A stretch of 64,000 nucleotides of DNA from Armatimonadota bacterium. GTDB taxonomy: Bacteria > Armatimonadota > UBA5829 > DSUL01. The position numbers and the translations under genes were made by a program. The notes beneath the pieces were generated by a model, which saw only the letters and a list, made by a program, of their open reading frames with translations, did no database searches and was not told the origin of the DNA. Shown one piece after another: positions 25,235 to 34,344 of the stretch. The stretch spans positions 806,001 to 870,000 of the forward strand of contig AP024674.1 of NCBI GenBank assembly GCA_025998755.1, read 5' to 3'. Within the stretch, counting starts at the first letter, position 1; every line of letters starts with the position of its first letter.

Positions 25235-25833
25235 GACGCCTTCACGATCCTGAGGTGTTCGGCCCGCAGAATGGCCCTGAGATCTTCTGCCGCCCGCTCT
25301 GTCGAGTCGTGGATGATGAGGTAATCGTATTCCGAAGCGGCTTGCATTTCGCGGCGCGCCTCGGCCAGCCGACGCCTGAGAGATTCTTCCGTCTCTGTGT
25401 TCCGCCCTTTCAGCCGCCGCTCCAGTTCTTCAAAAGAAGGCGGGGCAAGAAACACAAGTATGGCCCCCGGCTCAGCCTGCCGAACCGAGACACCGCCCTG
25501 CACGTCAATGCGCATAATGACATCCAGACCCCGCGCGGTCTGCTCCTCCACGAACTTCCGGGGCGAGCCGTAAAAGTGCCCAAAGACCTCGGCACTTTCA
25601 AGGAGTTCCCCCGCCTCCTGCATGCGGCGAAACTCCTCGGTACTCACAAACTGGTAATCCACGCCGTCCTTTTCGTCGGGTCGGGGTGGGCGGGTGGTGC
25701 AGGTGACCAGCCGGACGCAGCTCGGAGTCGTCCTCAGAAAATACTGCAGCAAAGTGTCCTTCCCGACTCCCGAGGGACCGGAAAGGACCACGATGAGGCC
25801 GCCCGTTCGGCTAAACGTCCTGGGCTCCCTCAT
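25231..25833 (-). CDS. gmk: Guanylate kinase
   Basis: Phosphorylates GMP to GDP. It has 200 residues: P-loop SGPSGVGKDTLLQ, the GMP-binding stretch TCTTRPPRPDEKDGVDYQFV, FYGSPRKFVEE and the lid ERRLKGRNTETEESLRRRL. The ATG at 25833 gives the normal length and overlaps remA by 23 bases; a longer frame would run through remA. gmk directly touches coaBC, so rpoZ, which usually lies between them, is absent here. Confidence 0.95.
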   Translation of the reverse strand: MREPRTFSRTGGLIVVLSGPSGVGKDTLLQYFLRTTPSCVRLVTCTTRPPRPDEKDGVDYQFVSTEEFRRMQEAGELLESAEVFGHFYGSPRKFVEEQTARGLDVIMRIDVQGGVSVRQAEPGAILVFLAPPSFEELERRLKGRNTETEESLRRRLAEARREMQAASEYDYLIIHDSTERAAEDLRAILRAEHLRIVKAS

Positions 25834-26080
25834 CCGGAGAGTCGTGCACCGGACCGGGCTGCCCCAGCCTCTTTGTGAGAGTCTCCCTGGCCAGTCCCGA
25901 GACGATGATCTGACCGCTGTCGGCGAAAATGACGCTGCGCGTTCGATGGCCTTGGGTGGCGTCAATCAGGCGGCCCGTCCGCCGCGCTTCCTGGATGACC
26001 CTGCGTATTGGGGCCGAATCGCTGCTGACAATCGCGATGATCCGTTCCTTGACCACCGCATTGCCGAATCCCACGCTCAT
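25811..26080 (-). CDS. remA: RemA/DUF370 DNA-binding regulator
   Basis: 89 residues. MSVGFGNAVVKERIIAIV, SAPIRRVIQEARRTGRLIDAT and SVIFADSGQIIVSG match the RemA (YlzA/DUF370) family, which forms rings that wrap DNA; in Bacillus it activates matrix and osmoprotection genes. The ATG at 26080 is used; AAGGAGG lies 23 bases upstream, too far for a normal site, so initiation may use a different signal. It is the first gene of the remA-gmk-coaBC-metK-priA-def-fmt operon. Confidence 0.88.
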   Translation of the reverse strand: MSVGFGNAVVKERIIAIVSSDSAPIRRVIQEARRTGRLIDATQGHRTRSVIFADSGQIIVSGLARETLTKRLGQPGPVHDSPDEGAQDV

Positions 26081-26204
26081 TGCAGTGACGCTGATTGTAG
26101 GGGTCCTCCTTGTCCGCAGTGTGAGCCCGCCCCGGGCGCGGCCTTCCGGGGCCGCGCGCCGGTTGATTGTCACCCGAATAATGCGGAATAAGCGGGTCCG
26201 GGGG

Positions 26205-26234
26205 AGTATATGCCATATTTCAGCCCTCTGTCAA
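26205..26234 (-). promoter_or_regulatory. Sigma-70 type promoter of the remA operon
   Basis: On the minus strand, TTGACA (26229-26234) and TATACT (26205-26210) are separated by 18 bases. The predicted start near 26198 leaves about 118 bases of leader before remA. The leader includes the AAGGAGG mentioned under remA. Confidence 0.75.
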
Positions 26235-26258
26235 TCACCCTCCAGCGGTCAGGTTCGC

Positions 26259-26264
26259 TATAAT
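26259..26264 (+). promoter_or_regulatory. Candidate -10 box for mnmG
   Basis: A perfect TATAAT with no recognisable -35. If used, the transcript starts near 26271, only about eight bases before the mnmG ATG at 26279, so the message would be almost leaderless. It lies back to back with the remA operon promoter. Confidence 0.4.
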
Positions 26265-26278
26265 GTGAAAGGGCCGAG

Positions 26279-28177
26279 ATGCAGACGCAGACTGGTGACA
26301 ACAAGACGGCAAGCGCCCGTTTCGATGTCGTTGTGGTGGGCGCAGGACACGCTGGCTGCGAAGCCGCGCTTGCCGCGGCTCGCCTGGGCGTCTCTACAGC
26401 GGTGGTGACTCTGTCGGCCGAGCGAGTGGCGCTGATGCCCTGCAACTGCAGTATCGGAGGACTGGCGAAAGGCCAGGTCGTCCGCGAGGTGGACGCGCTG
26501 GGGGGTCAGATGGCCCTAAACGCCGATGCCACCACAACGCACATCAGAATGCTGAATACCGGAAAGGGACCGGCCGTTCAAGCGCTTCGGGCGCAGTGCG
26601 ATACCGAACTCTACCGTGCCGAGATGGCCCGGACGCTCTTGCTGCAGCCCGGTCTCGAACTCATCGAGGGTAAGGTCGCCTCGATCCTCACGGAGGATGG
26701 CAGGGTACGAGGCGTGCAGCTCGTGGACGGGCGGGCGCTGGAAGCGGACGCAGTGGTCATCACAACCGGCACTTTCTTGAACGGCCTCTGCCATTGCGGC
26801 GAGAAGCAGATTCCGGCGGGAAGGCGCAATGAGGAACCGGCCAATGAGTTGTCCGAGTCCCTCCGTTCTCTGGGGTTTCCACTCGGCCGCCTGAAGACCG
26901 GTACCACGGCGAGGGTGGACCGGGAAAGTCTCCTTTTCGACCGTCTAGAGGAGCAGCCGTCGGATCCCGACGCAGGCGCGTTCTCTTACCTCAATCCTCC
27001 GGCACGACGGGAAGGTCTTCTTTCCTGCTGGATGACCGCTACCACGCCAGAGACTCGTAAAATAATCCTGGAGAATCTTCACCGCTCGGCCATGTACGGG
27101 GGGCGGATTGAAGGGATCGGGCCTCGATACTGTCCTTCGATCGAGGACAAGATCGTCAAATTCCCGCACAGGGAGCGTCATCAGGTATTTCTGGAGCAGG
27201 AGGGGTGGAACACTCGGTCCATCTACGTGCAGGGGATGTCCACCAGCCTGCCGGAGGATGTGCAGCTCCGTTTCCTGCGCACCATTCCCGGGCTTGAGGA
27301 GTGTGTCATGCTGCTGCCCGGGTACGCCGTGGAGTACGATTTTGTCCCGCCGACGGAGCTGTATCCCACGCTGGAGACAAAGCGCCTGTCGGGATTGTTT
27401 CTGGCGGGGCAGATCAATGGCACGTCTGGTTACGAAGAGGCTGCGGGGCAGGGACTGATCGCCGGGATCAACGCGGCTCTGAAGATCCAGGGCCGAGGGC
27501 CTTTCATACTCGGCCGAAGTCAGGCCTACATCGGCGTCATGATAGACGACCTGGTCACCCGAGGCGTGGACGAGCCCTACCGCCTGCTGACCAGCAGGGC
27601 AGAGCATCGCCTTTTGCTTCGTCACGACAACGCCGACTGCCGCCTGACGCCCCTGGGGCGCGAGCTGGGGCTGGTGACGGATGAGCGCTGGGAGCTGTTC
27701 CGCGAGAGGCAGCGTCTTCTCCAGAGCGAAAAGCGGCGCCTGACCGAGACCCGCCTGCCTGCGGACCTTGCCGGTCAACTGGGCCTTCCCTCTAATGCGG
27801 GCCTCACGTTTGCGGCTGCTCTGCGCAGACCGGAGATCACCTGGGAGCAGATTGCTCGGTTCGATGGGCTTAGGGCGCTTCCCCCGGACGTTTCCCGCCA
27901 ACTGGAGATCGAGATCAAGTACGAAGGCTACATCCGGATGCAGCAGGACGAAGCGGATCGCAGGCGAGGAGTGGAGGACTGGCGCATCCCGGAGGACTTT
28001 GACTATCACGCCTGTCAGGCCCTGTCACGTGAGGGGAGGGACAAGCTTTCCCGCGTGCGTCCCACCACCATCGGCCAGGCGGGCCGAATCCCTGGCATCA
28101 CGCCCGCGGATCTAGGAATCCTGATGGTGTTGCTGCGCCGGCAGCGGGAGCGGGAAGCGCAGGCCAGCCGTGCGTAA
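26279..28177 (+). CDS. mnmG: tRNA uridine-5-carboxymethylaminomethyl modification enzyme MnmG (GidA)
   Basis: An FAD enzyme that, with MnmE, installs the cmnm5 group on U34 of several tRNAs. It has 632 residues, the family norm. The FAD-binding start is [21 protein letters not shown], followed by [44 protein letters not shown] and [14 protein letters not shown]. The C-terminal helical domain is intact. The ATG gives MQTQTGDNK before the flavin fold. The next gene overlaps its end by eight bases. Confidence 0.97.
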   Translation: MQTQTGDNKTASARFDVVVVGAGHAGCEAALAAARLGVSTAVVTLSAERVALMPCNCSIGGLAKGQVVREVDALGGQMALNADATTTHIRMLNTGKGPAVQALRAQCDTELYRAEMARTLLLQPGLELIEGKVASILTEDGRVRGVQLVDGRALEADAVVITTGTFLNGLCHCGEKQIPAGRRNEEPANELSESLRSLGFPLGRLKTGTTARVDRESLLFDRLEEQPSDPDAGAFSYLNPPARREGLLSCWMTATTPETRKIILENLHRSAMYGGRIEGIGPRYCPSIEDKIVKFPHRERHQVFLEQEGWNTRSIYVQGMSTSLPEDVQLRFLRTIPGLEECVMLLPGYAVEYDFVPPTELYPTLETKRLSGLFLAGQINGTSGYEEAAGQGLIAGINAALKIQGRGPFILGRSQAYIGVMIDDLVTRGVDEPYRLLTSRAEHRLLLRHDNADCRLTPLGRELGLVTDERWELFRERQRLLQSEKRRLTETRLPADLAGQLGLPSNAGLTFAAALRRPEITWEQIARFDGLRALPPDVSRQLEIEIKYEGYIRMQQDEADRRRGVEDWRIPEDFDYHACQALSREGRDKLSRVRPTTIGQAGRIPGITPADLGILMVLLRRQREREAQASRA

Positions 28178-28979
28178 GAAGGTGGCGCTTGCGGCGGCGA
28201 CGCTCGTTGGGCTCATGGCCCTGCCGGTGCAGGCGGTAACCGCTGAGGCTATCACCCTGACCAACGTAGTCGTTACCAGCTCCCAGTCTCTGGAGAGGCG
28301 GGACTTCGCCGACGAGGTTTTCTATGTTGCCAGAGGTAACCGCAGTGCCGGCTTTAAGATCCGGAACCTGGCCGCTCCCTTTGCAGGCTGGGTGGATCGC
28401 GGTGACATCGCAAGGATTGAGGGAATCTTGCAGGTTGAGTCCGGGTCTGGCGAGGCGTGCGTTGTGACCTTCGGCGAGATCACAGTAAGTCCGTTCGGAA
28501 AGGGTGATATACGTCCCTTAATTATGAAGACGACGGACCTGGGCGGCCGACCGGTCCACGAAGGTTCTCCCGATGAGCGCCCCGGCGTCACTCGGCCTGC
28601 CCCGCACGGCCCCTATAACAAAGGGCTGCTCGTCAGCATCACGGGCAAGGTGACGCAGGTCAACCATTTCAACCGGTTCTTCTACGTGGACGACGGCTGC
28701 GGTCTGGACGACGGTTACGGGCCCCTCGGAGTGCGGGTGAGTTGCGACTATCAGGACCTCTCGTTGGGTCAAATCCCCGTTGCGTTGCCGGACATCGGCG
28801 ATTTCGTGGCCATCACGGGAATCAGCTCGAGTGAGGTCTGGCAGGGAGAGATTATCCGCTTGGTGAAAGTGCGGGATGCGAACGACATCCGGATCATCCG
28901 GCCCTGGCCGATGAATACTGACGCCGACCGAGGCGTTCCGGCCGCATTCGCTGCAGGCTGTAGGCGCGCATTCCGATAA
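28170..28979 (+). CDS. Exported protein with OB-like repeats
   Basis: A 269-residue protein of no named family, with a signal peptide (about 1-22). Two beta-rich modules follow. The second reads [25 protein letters not shown] and FVAITGISS, the same order of motifs as in the protein at 40050-41312. Tandem OB-like folds are likely, perhaps binding a ligand in the periplasm or at the surface. It starts inside the end of mnmG (eight-base overlap). It ends in a Cys-containing basic tail (AAGCRRAFR). Confidence 0.6.
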   Translation: MRKKVALAAATLVGLMALPVQAVTAEAITLTNVVVTSSQSLERRDFADEVFYVARGNRSAGFKIRNLAAPFAGWVDRGDIARIEGILQVESGSGEACVVTFGEITVSPFGKGDIRPLIMKTTDLGGRPVHEGSPDERPGVTRPAPHGPYNKGLLVSITGKVTQVNHFNRFFYVDDGCGLDDGYGPLGVRVSCDYQDLSLGQIPVALPDIGDFVAITGISSSEVWQGEIIRLVKVRDANDIRIIRPWPMNTDADRGVPAAFAAGCRRAFR

Positions 28980-29033
28980 TCCTTCTGACCGTCGCCCGGA
29001 TTCGACGGGCGTGATCCTGGAAGGAGAGCTCCC

Positions 29034-29636
29034 GTGCAAGACGAGCCTGAAAAAAGGATCTGGAACCTGGTGAGCGGAGCCGCCGCCCGGGGAGATCTTG
29101 CGGCCGTCGCCGCGTGGACGTTTGAATCGCGCCAGGTAGCCAATCTGAAAGGGGACGGCGGGTGGACTCCTCTTCACGTGGCGGTCTCCAGGGACGAGCT
29201 TGCGGCGGCCCGGTTGCTGCTGGAGGTCGGAGCCGATCCGGACTGTCGCTCCGAACACGGGTGGACACCTCTTCACGTGTGCGCTGCTTCCGGAAAGGAT
29301 GACGGCGTGACATTGCTGCTCCAGTGGGGTGCCGCGGTAGATGCGAGGAACACCTCCAGCGCCACTCCTTTGCACCTTGCTGTTTCAAGCGATCACCGCA
29401 GCACTGTGGAACTCTTACTGGGGTGGGGAGCCGATCCAAACCTGCGGGACGGGCGCGGATGGAATGCGCTCCACCGCGCTGCGTATGCGCGGAATCCCGG
29501 GCTGGTGGAAGTGCTGCTGGCAAAAGGTGCCGACGCCCTGGCGCGAACCGCCGACGGGCTGACTCCGCGGGATATCGCCTTGCGGGTCCTCGCACCGGAG
29601 TTGGCGGAGCGGTTGCGCCGCGCTGCTGCACGCTGA
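29034..29636 (+). CDS. Ankyrin-repeat protein
   Basis: 200 residues made almost wholly of ankyrin repeats. Four full repeats (GWTPLHVAVSRDELAAARLL, GWTPLHVCAASGKDDGVTLL, SATPLHLAVSSDHRSTVELL, GWNALHRAAYARNPGLVEVL) are followed by a partial one. There is no signal peptide, so it is probably cytosolic; such repeats bind other proteins. The GTG at 29034 follows AAGGAGAG. It lies 54 bases after the OB-like gene, with no obvious partner. Confidence 0.88.
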   Translation: MQDEPEKRIWNLVSGAAARGDLAAVAAWTFESRQVANLKGDGGWTPLHVAVSRDELAAARLLLEVGADPDCRSEHGWTPLHVCAASGKDDGVTLLLQWGAAVDARNTSSATPLHLAVSSDHRSTVELLLGWGADPNLRDGRGWNALHRAAYARNPGLVEVLLAKGADALARTADGLTPRDIALRVLAPELAERLRRAAAR

Positions 29637-29706
29637 CCCGCAGAAGACCGGTAGACCCATCCACGCATACGGCTGCGTCTTAATCGTGAAGGGGGAATTC
29701 TCTCCG

Positions 29707-30612
29707 ATGGCGCGCTTTGTCTGCCTGGTATCTTTCCTTGTGCTTGTCGCAGGAGCCGGCAACAATACGGCTGCTGCCGGTAATGACCTCTTTGCCGCAG
29801 CCTCAGCTAGGGCGACCTTCCCGGCGCTGGAACCTTCCGCCATCCCTGCAGGCTTTGCCTTGGCTGGAGTGGAGCTTCTGGGCAACCCTCCGGACACTCT
29901 AGTAGCGACGTATCACGCACCGGATGGGCGGTCGCTCTTTCTAATGGAGGGCGATCCGGATGGGCTCACCTGCCCGGAGTGCCGCGAGACAACCGTGGGT
30001 ACGCGAAAGGCCTCCTACCGCGTCGACCAGGCGGAGGACGGTTCCCGACTCTTGAGCCTGGTGTTTGTTATGGACCGTGCCGGCATCTCCGTCGGCCTGC
30101 GGGATGACGGGAGTGCATCGGAGGCCGACGCGCTGAGCATTCTCCGTGAGTTTGCCGCTTCGCTCCAGCCTGTGGTGGCTGCTGCCGCCCGGCAGAAGGA
30201 TCCGCTGGAGGAAGCAGCCCGTCAGGCGTCCTTCCCGGTTTATGCCCCGTCCTGGCTGCCGCAGTATTTCACGCTGAAGAGCGTGACCTACACTCCTGCC
30301 CCTGACACGACATCCACCGATCAGGGTTTGGACGAACAGGTCACGCTGGTTTATGAGGATCCCGTCAAGACTATCAGCCTGGCCGTCCGCGGAGCAGGGA
30401 GGGTCAAGTTGCCGTCTGGACCGGGAACTAGGAAGCTATCGGCTGGCGGATGGCCGGCCGCCATTCAGGAGACGGAAGGGCGCCGCCTGCTGGTGGTCTC
30501 AACAGGCGACGCGTCCATCGTTCTGACCGGGACGGTGCAGGAAGACACGTTGATCCGCGTCGCCCGGTCCCTGAGGCGCGTTCAGACGGAGGCCCAGCCT
30601 TCTACCCGTTGA
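29707..30612 (+). CDS. Exported protein with two DUF4367-like domains
   Basis: A 301-residue secreted protein (signal peptide about 1-23). Two halves resemble each other: each starts with a proline-rich ATFPALEPSAIPAGFAL / ASFPVYAPSWLPQYFTL stretch followed by a beta-rich domain (V-ATYHAPDGRSLFLMEG / VTLVYEDPVKTISLAVRG). This is the pattern of DUF4367 domains seen in sigma-factor regulators and envelope-stress proteins. The ATG at 29707 is preferred for its AAGGGGGA site; an upstream GTG at 29686 has none. Its end overlaps the ACT gene by 11 bases. Function unknown. Confidence 0.6.
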   Translation: MARFVCLVSFLVLVAGAGNNTAAAGNDLFAAASARATFPALEPSAIPAGFALAGVELLGNPPDTLVATYHAPDGRSLFLMEGDPDGLTCPECRETTVGTRKASYRVDQAEDGSRLLSLVFVMDRAGISVGLRDDGSASEADALSILREFAASLQPVVAAAARQKDPLEEAARQASFPVYAPSWLPQYFTLKSVTYTPAPDTTSTDQGLDEQVTLVYEDPVKTISLAVRGAGRVKLPSGPGTRKLSAGGWPAAIQETEGRRLLVVSTGDASIVLTGTVQEDTLIRVARSLRRVQTEAQPSTR

Positions 30613-31000
30613 TCGCCTTCAGAGCGGCCTCGTTGTCGTTGGTGTTGAATACGAGCAGAGCTTGAGCGCCTCCGGCCGAGCTGCCGTGGGAGTGGCCAAC
30701 GCTGAGGCCGGCGCCTGCGATGGCGGCTGCAACAGATGCTGCCGCGCCAACCGTGTCATCTGTGGTGACCAGCAGGACGGCCTTCTCGGTGAAATGATAC
30801 CCAGCGGCGCTCAGCGCATCCTTTGCGGCGTCCACATCCGAGGCGACCGCCTTCAGGTAGCCGAATTCCCCGTCCACATATGCGGTGTAGGCGCGAAGGT
30901 TCACACCTTTGTCCGCAAGCGACTTCAAGATCTTGGCAAGCTCGCCGGGCCGGTTCGGCGCGGCTACGGTCAACTCCAGAGCTGTCTCAGCCCTCGCCAT
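30602..31000 (-). CDS. Two-domain ACT protein
   Basis: 132 residues with two ACT-like domains. The first has APNRPGELAKILKSLADKGVNLRAYTAY, the classic ligand-binding loop; the second runs from about residue 72. Such small proteins sense amino acids or act as regulatory subunits. A promoter 66 bases upstream drives it alone. No amino-acid enzyme gene is adjacent, so the ligand is not known. Confidence 0.82.
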   Translation of the reverse strand: MARAETALELTVAAPNRPGELAKILKSLADKGVNLRAYTAYVDGEFGYLKAVASDVDAAKDALSAAGYHFTEKAVLLVTTDDTVGAAASVAAAIAGAGLSVGHSHGSSAGGAQALLVFNTNDNEAALKAING

Positions 31001-31072
31001 CTCGTTCTTACCTCACAGATTTGATCATCACCGGCTACCCGGAGGATTACAGGCCGCGCCGGCGACATCGGC

Positions 31073-31102
31073 AGTATGGCGGCCGCCAGGGTTTCCTGTC
31101 AA
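31073..31102 (-). promoter_or_regulatory. Sigma-70 type promoter of the ACT gene
   Basis: On the minus strand, TTGACA (31097-31102) and CATACT (31073-31078) are separated by 18 bases. The start near 31066 leaves a leader of about 65 bases with GAGG close to the ATG. Confidence 0.7.
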
Positions 31103-31130
31103 TACGATAGGCGGGAGAGGCAAAGCCAAT

Positions 31131-31192
31131 CCCGGGGCGGGACACCTGCTGTCCTGTGGGAGAGAAACCGGCCGATGACGTTCCGCCCCGGG
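31131..31192. repeat. Inverted repeat in a 322-base gene-free stretch
   Basis: CCCGGGGCGGGA (31131-31142) pairs with TTCCGCCCCGGG (31181-31192) around a 38-base loop. The gene-free stretch 31001-31322 holds this repeat and the ACT promoter, and I see no other signal in it. No T-run follows in either direction, so it is not a clear terminator for the gene ending at 31323. Confidence 0.5.
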
Positions 31193-31322
31193 TGGGGCCG
31201 CCCGCCCGCGACGAGTCCCCCACGGCGCGCCGCAGACCAGCAGCCCACCATTCAGTCTAGCCACGGAGTCTCACCGGAAGGTCAACGTCGGCTCACGGTT
31301 CCGTCAACCGGCGGGTGATAAG

Positions 31323-32717
31323 TCACGGCCAGGAGCCTTCGCGGATGGCAAGCCCGTTGCCTGATCGGACGACAGTGGCTGTGCGCGAGCCAGCCGAGGA
31401 GCCATCGGCACGGATGAAAGCCGCTGTCAGCGCCTGACCCTCGTGTGCCCTGTCAAGTGCCAGACGGAACGGGCGCACATTGCTGATGGCCAGCGTGCGT
31501 CCCTCGCTTGAGAAAACGGCGTAGGCGGTTCCAGGCGGCAACGTTCCGCGGAGCTCCCAGACCACTGCCCCGTGTTTGCCGCCGCTCGCTTCAAATGTGC
31601 GCTCCGCCCTCCGGATAGCATGCGCGATGACATTCTTGTCTCTGACCGGCAGGCGGATCCGGAAAGCTTCCACATCGCCCTGGACGGTAAGGCCGACGCG
31701 AGCAAGCCCATCCTTTGTGAATGCATCGTCCTGCTTGCCGACGATGGCAGGCAAGGAGATCCAGCCTCTGCCCGGAACCAGCATCTCCACCACAGGGGAG
31801 CCATCGCCCAGGGTCAGTGCTCCTCCAAAAAGCGGCGGTCGCCCTTCAAGCAGCGAGTCCCCGTCGAGAGGCGCCACAACCATGCTCTGGGGCATCACAG
31901 GCTGTGTCCGGGCGTGCGCGGCCGGAACGATCTGAAACCCTCCCCGGCACTCCGGAGGTTGTCCTTCGTCCTCAGGACGAAGGGCCGGCGCCGTGGAGAT
32001 GGTAACAACTCCTCCGTGATTCGTGTTCAAAGCTCCCACACCGGTGTATGCCGTTCCGTCGAACCTGCCGGTACCGCGAACCGGACGCAGCACCGTCGCG
32101 ATGCGCTTGCGGGACCCATCCCTGAGGAGCGCCTCCACGCTTCCCCCGGCCTTGTTCCAGAGGACAATCTCCACGGGCCGATCCGGCAGTTCGCGGCTAT
32201 CTATACGCAGAATGTCGCCGGGCGTTGGCCGCCAGTCCGGGGGAATCTCGCGAACGCTTCCGGACTGCTCCAGCCGCACGGGATCCCCGGCAAGCGGGGC
32301 CAGATCACGGAAGATGGCAGTGCCCGCAGGAATATCGGTGAGGATGGCGGACGGCCCTGGGACGTGTCCTCCGTAGCGACGCGGCATATGCCCGAACTCA
32401 CGCGGCTGAATACTGATTCCTTGCAGATTGCCGCCGGATGCCGGCAGGCGGATCCTTATTCCGTGGACAGCTGTGGCCGCGACACTTCCCGGCGGAGTGT
32501 ACCGGGCTGCCGGGAATGTCGTCACAGCCTGAGTGGCCGGTCTGATGACGCGGCCCACCGTCGCCCAGGCGCCTTCCGTCCCCGCGCGAGCCTGCACCCG
32601 TCCACCCGGCGAGTTCTCGATCCGCAGCTGAAGGATGGTTTCAGCCGGGAAGCAGATCCCGGCTGCGGCCAGGGTAAGAAGCGCGGTCAGCTCAATGCGA
32701 CCGCAAATACGCTTCAT
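31323..32717 (-). CDS. Exported protein of unknown function
   Basis: 464 residues, with a signal peptide (about 1-26, ending near CFPAE). The mature part is beta-rich and contains a paired theme: APLAGDPVRLEQ with IPPDWRPTPGDILRI and a later SSAGSRTATVVR end. No catalytic motif is recognisable. It overlaps the preceding gene by 26 bases and is third in an operon of exported proteins, suggesting a joint function. ATG at 32717 gives the signal peptide; a longer frame starting at 32774 does not. Confidence 0.55.
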   Translation of the reverse strand: MKRICGRIELTALLTLAAAGICFPAETILQLRIENSPGGRVQARAGTEGAWATVGRVIRPATQAVTTFPAARYTPPGSVAATAVHGIRIRLPASGGNLQGISIQPREFGHMPRRYGGHVPGPSAILTDIPAGTAIFRDLAPLAGDPVRLEQSGSVREIPPDWRPTPGDILRIDSRELPDRPVEIVLWNKAGGSVEALLRDGSRKRIATVLRPVRGTGRFDGTAYTGVGALNTNHGGVVTISTAPALRPEDEGQPPECRGGFQIVPAAHARTQPVMPQSMVVAPLDGDSLLEGRPPLFGGALTLGDGSPVVEMLVPGRGWISLPAIVGKQDDAFTKDGLARVGLTVQGDVEAFRIRLPVRDKNVIAHAIRRAERTFEASGGKHGAVVWELRGTLPPGTAYAVFSSEGRTLAISNVRPFRLALDRAHEGQALTAAFIRADGSSAGSRTATVVRSGNGLAIREGSWP

Positions 32718-34344
32718 GGAGCGCGGAGCGCAGTTCTGGCATCCTGTGGGGCAGGGTGGGGACCTCGCCTGCAAAGACCTGCTTCAAAAGGTCCCACCAG
32801 CCATACTGCTCGATATACACCAGATCGAAGAGCATCACCCCCTGCGACGCCTGGCGGCACATCTCGATCGCACGGATGAACTGCTCCGGATTGTTGCGGT
32901 AGTCCAGCAGATACAGACCGGCGTAAAAGAAACTGGCGTTCCCGATGACGTGGGCCGACCCTTCGGCAGCTGCCTGTACGGTGGCTGCCTGACTGGTCCC
33001 TTTTTCGGCGGCCTCCTCCCGGCTGACTGTAGGATAATAGCAGCCGGTGGTGATCCAGTCCATCAGCGGAGCGTATCCTGTCTGGTGATAGTCCGGGGTC
33101 GCCCACGCGGCGACCGGCCGGAAACGGTCCGAGGCCCAGTTGACTCCCAGCGGATAATAGCTCCAATACCAGGAGCCCACGTAAACCGCCATTTCGAGGT
33201 CTGGTCGAGCAGACTTGATTACGGCTCGCGCTTCTTGCGCGAAGGACTTGATGTTCAGTGCCCGCCAGTGCAGCCACTTCTGGAACAGCGGTCCCCAGAG
33301 CGGTTGCTGCGTGCCAAGCGCGGGAAGCAGCAGGACATCTTCCGGCCATCGCTCAACGGGTCTGCCCAGCCAGCATTCGAAACTGCGCCGGGACAGCTCG
33401 CTGAAGTCCGCGTTCAAACCGGAGTAGCGCATCCTGTCCAGCACGATGCCGTCTATATCGTAGTTGTCGACGATCTCGCGGATGATGGAGAGTTCGTAAT
33501 CGCGGACCTGACGGTTCGCCGGGTTGACGAAGATGGCATTGTGCATCTCCTGGGCGTGCCGCGAAGCGATGAAGCGAGGACGGGTTACCACTTCTGCCGC
33601 ATCGCCCGGCTTTAGGGACCGGAGCCATTCGCCGGCCGCTCCCGTTGCGGCGAGAAGCAGCGCGCCTGACGGTGATTTCTCTCCCGCCGGCAGCACGGTT
33701 CTTTTTGCCGGATCCAGCAGCACTCGGATCTCGCCCGCTCCGGGTTCGCCGGCCGCGTCCGGTTCTTCGAACAGAGCAAGGCGGCCTTCGGGGGCCTTGC
33801 GGTTGATCCGGGCGACGGGGTAGCCGGGTCCCTCTCCCGCGACGACCCACGCCTCCGGATCCTGCACCACCGCCTCCCACTCCGGGTGGTCGAACACCGG
33901 GCCCCCCTCGGCCTTGCGCCCCTCGGCGAATACATTGATGGCCGCATAGATCGCTATACCGTTAGCGCGGCACTCCTCCGATGCCGTGCGGAGCAGATCG
34001 AATCCCGGGGCATTGCGGGCGCCGGAGTATTCTTCCAGCCGCGGCGCAATGCGGCTGTCATAGAGAACCCGTCCTGTCAGATCCTTCACAACCACTACGA
34101 GGGCATTGATCCCAGCCTCTCGGCTTTTGCGGACAAGTTCCCTTACACCCTCGGGATGGCACAGTTGGGTGAAGTTCGCCGTTGCGTCCACCCACAGAAT
34201 GCGCGCTTCCGCCCCGGTCCGGTGTACCAGACGCGTTGCTTCAGTCTGCTTCACGGCGCAGCGTCCTTCCGAAATGAACAGAGCGCAGGCCGCGGCTGTC
34301 AGAAGTCCTGCGGTCTGCGCACGTATCAAGGCCGGCCGCGTCAC
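32692..34344 (-). CDS. Exported GHL10/DUF187-like glycosidase
   Basis: A 550-residue secreted protein. Its TIM-barrel-like sequence (ILWVDATANF, INALVVVVKDLTGRVLY, GIAIYAAINVFAEGR, then NYDIDGIVLDRMRYSG and DLEMAVYVGSWYW) is typical of the glycosyl-hydrolase-like GHL10 family, distantly related to alpha-amylase-type barrels. The Asp in GIVLDRMRY is a likely catalytic residue. It begins with GTG, overlapping the upstream stop as GTGA. Probably cuts an extracellular sugar polymer; the substrate is unknown. Confidence 0.72.
   Translation of the reverse strand: MTRPALIRAQTAGLLTAAACALFISEGRCAVKQTEATRLVHRTGAEARILWVDATANFTQLCHPEGVRELVRKSREAGINALVVVVKDLTGRVLYDSRIAPRLEEYSGARNAPGFDLLRTASEECRANGIAIYAAINVFAEGRKAEGGPVFDHPEWEAVVQDPEAWVVAGEGPGYPVARINRKAPEGRLALFEEPDAAGEPGAGEIRVLLDPAKRTVLPAGEKSPSGALLLAATGAAGEWLRSLKPGDAAEVVTRPRFIASRHAQEMHNAIFVNPANRQVRDYELSIIREIVDNYDIDGIVLDRMRYSGLNADFSELSRRSFECWLGRPVERWPEDVLLLPALGTQQPLWGPLFQKWLHWRALNIKSFAQEARAVIKSARPDLEMAVYVGSWYWSYYPLGVNWASDRFRPVAAWATPDYHQTGYAPLMDWITTGCYYPTVSREEAAEKGTSQAATVQAAAEGSAHVIGNASFFYAGLYLLDYRNNPEQFIRAIEMCRQASQGVMLFDLVYIEQYGWWDLLKQVFAGEVPTLPHRMPELRSALHEAYLRSH

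Noticed and set aside
31001-31322. RNase P RNA or other large structured RNA, because of AGAGAAACCGGCCGATGACG-like text
   Set aside because: The resemblance to the RNase P core is limited to about 15 bases; the GAAAGTCCGGGC and ACAGAACCCGGC blocks are missing.
31572-32879. A 435-residue plus-strand frame opposite the exported genes
   Set aside because: No signal peptide, no domain and no ribosome-binding site; the minus frame has a signal peptide and a coupled start.
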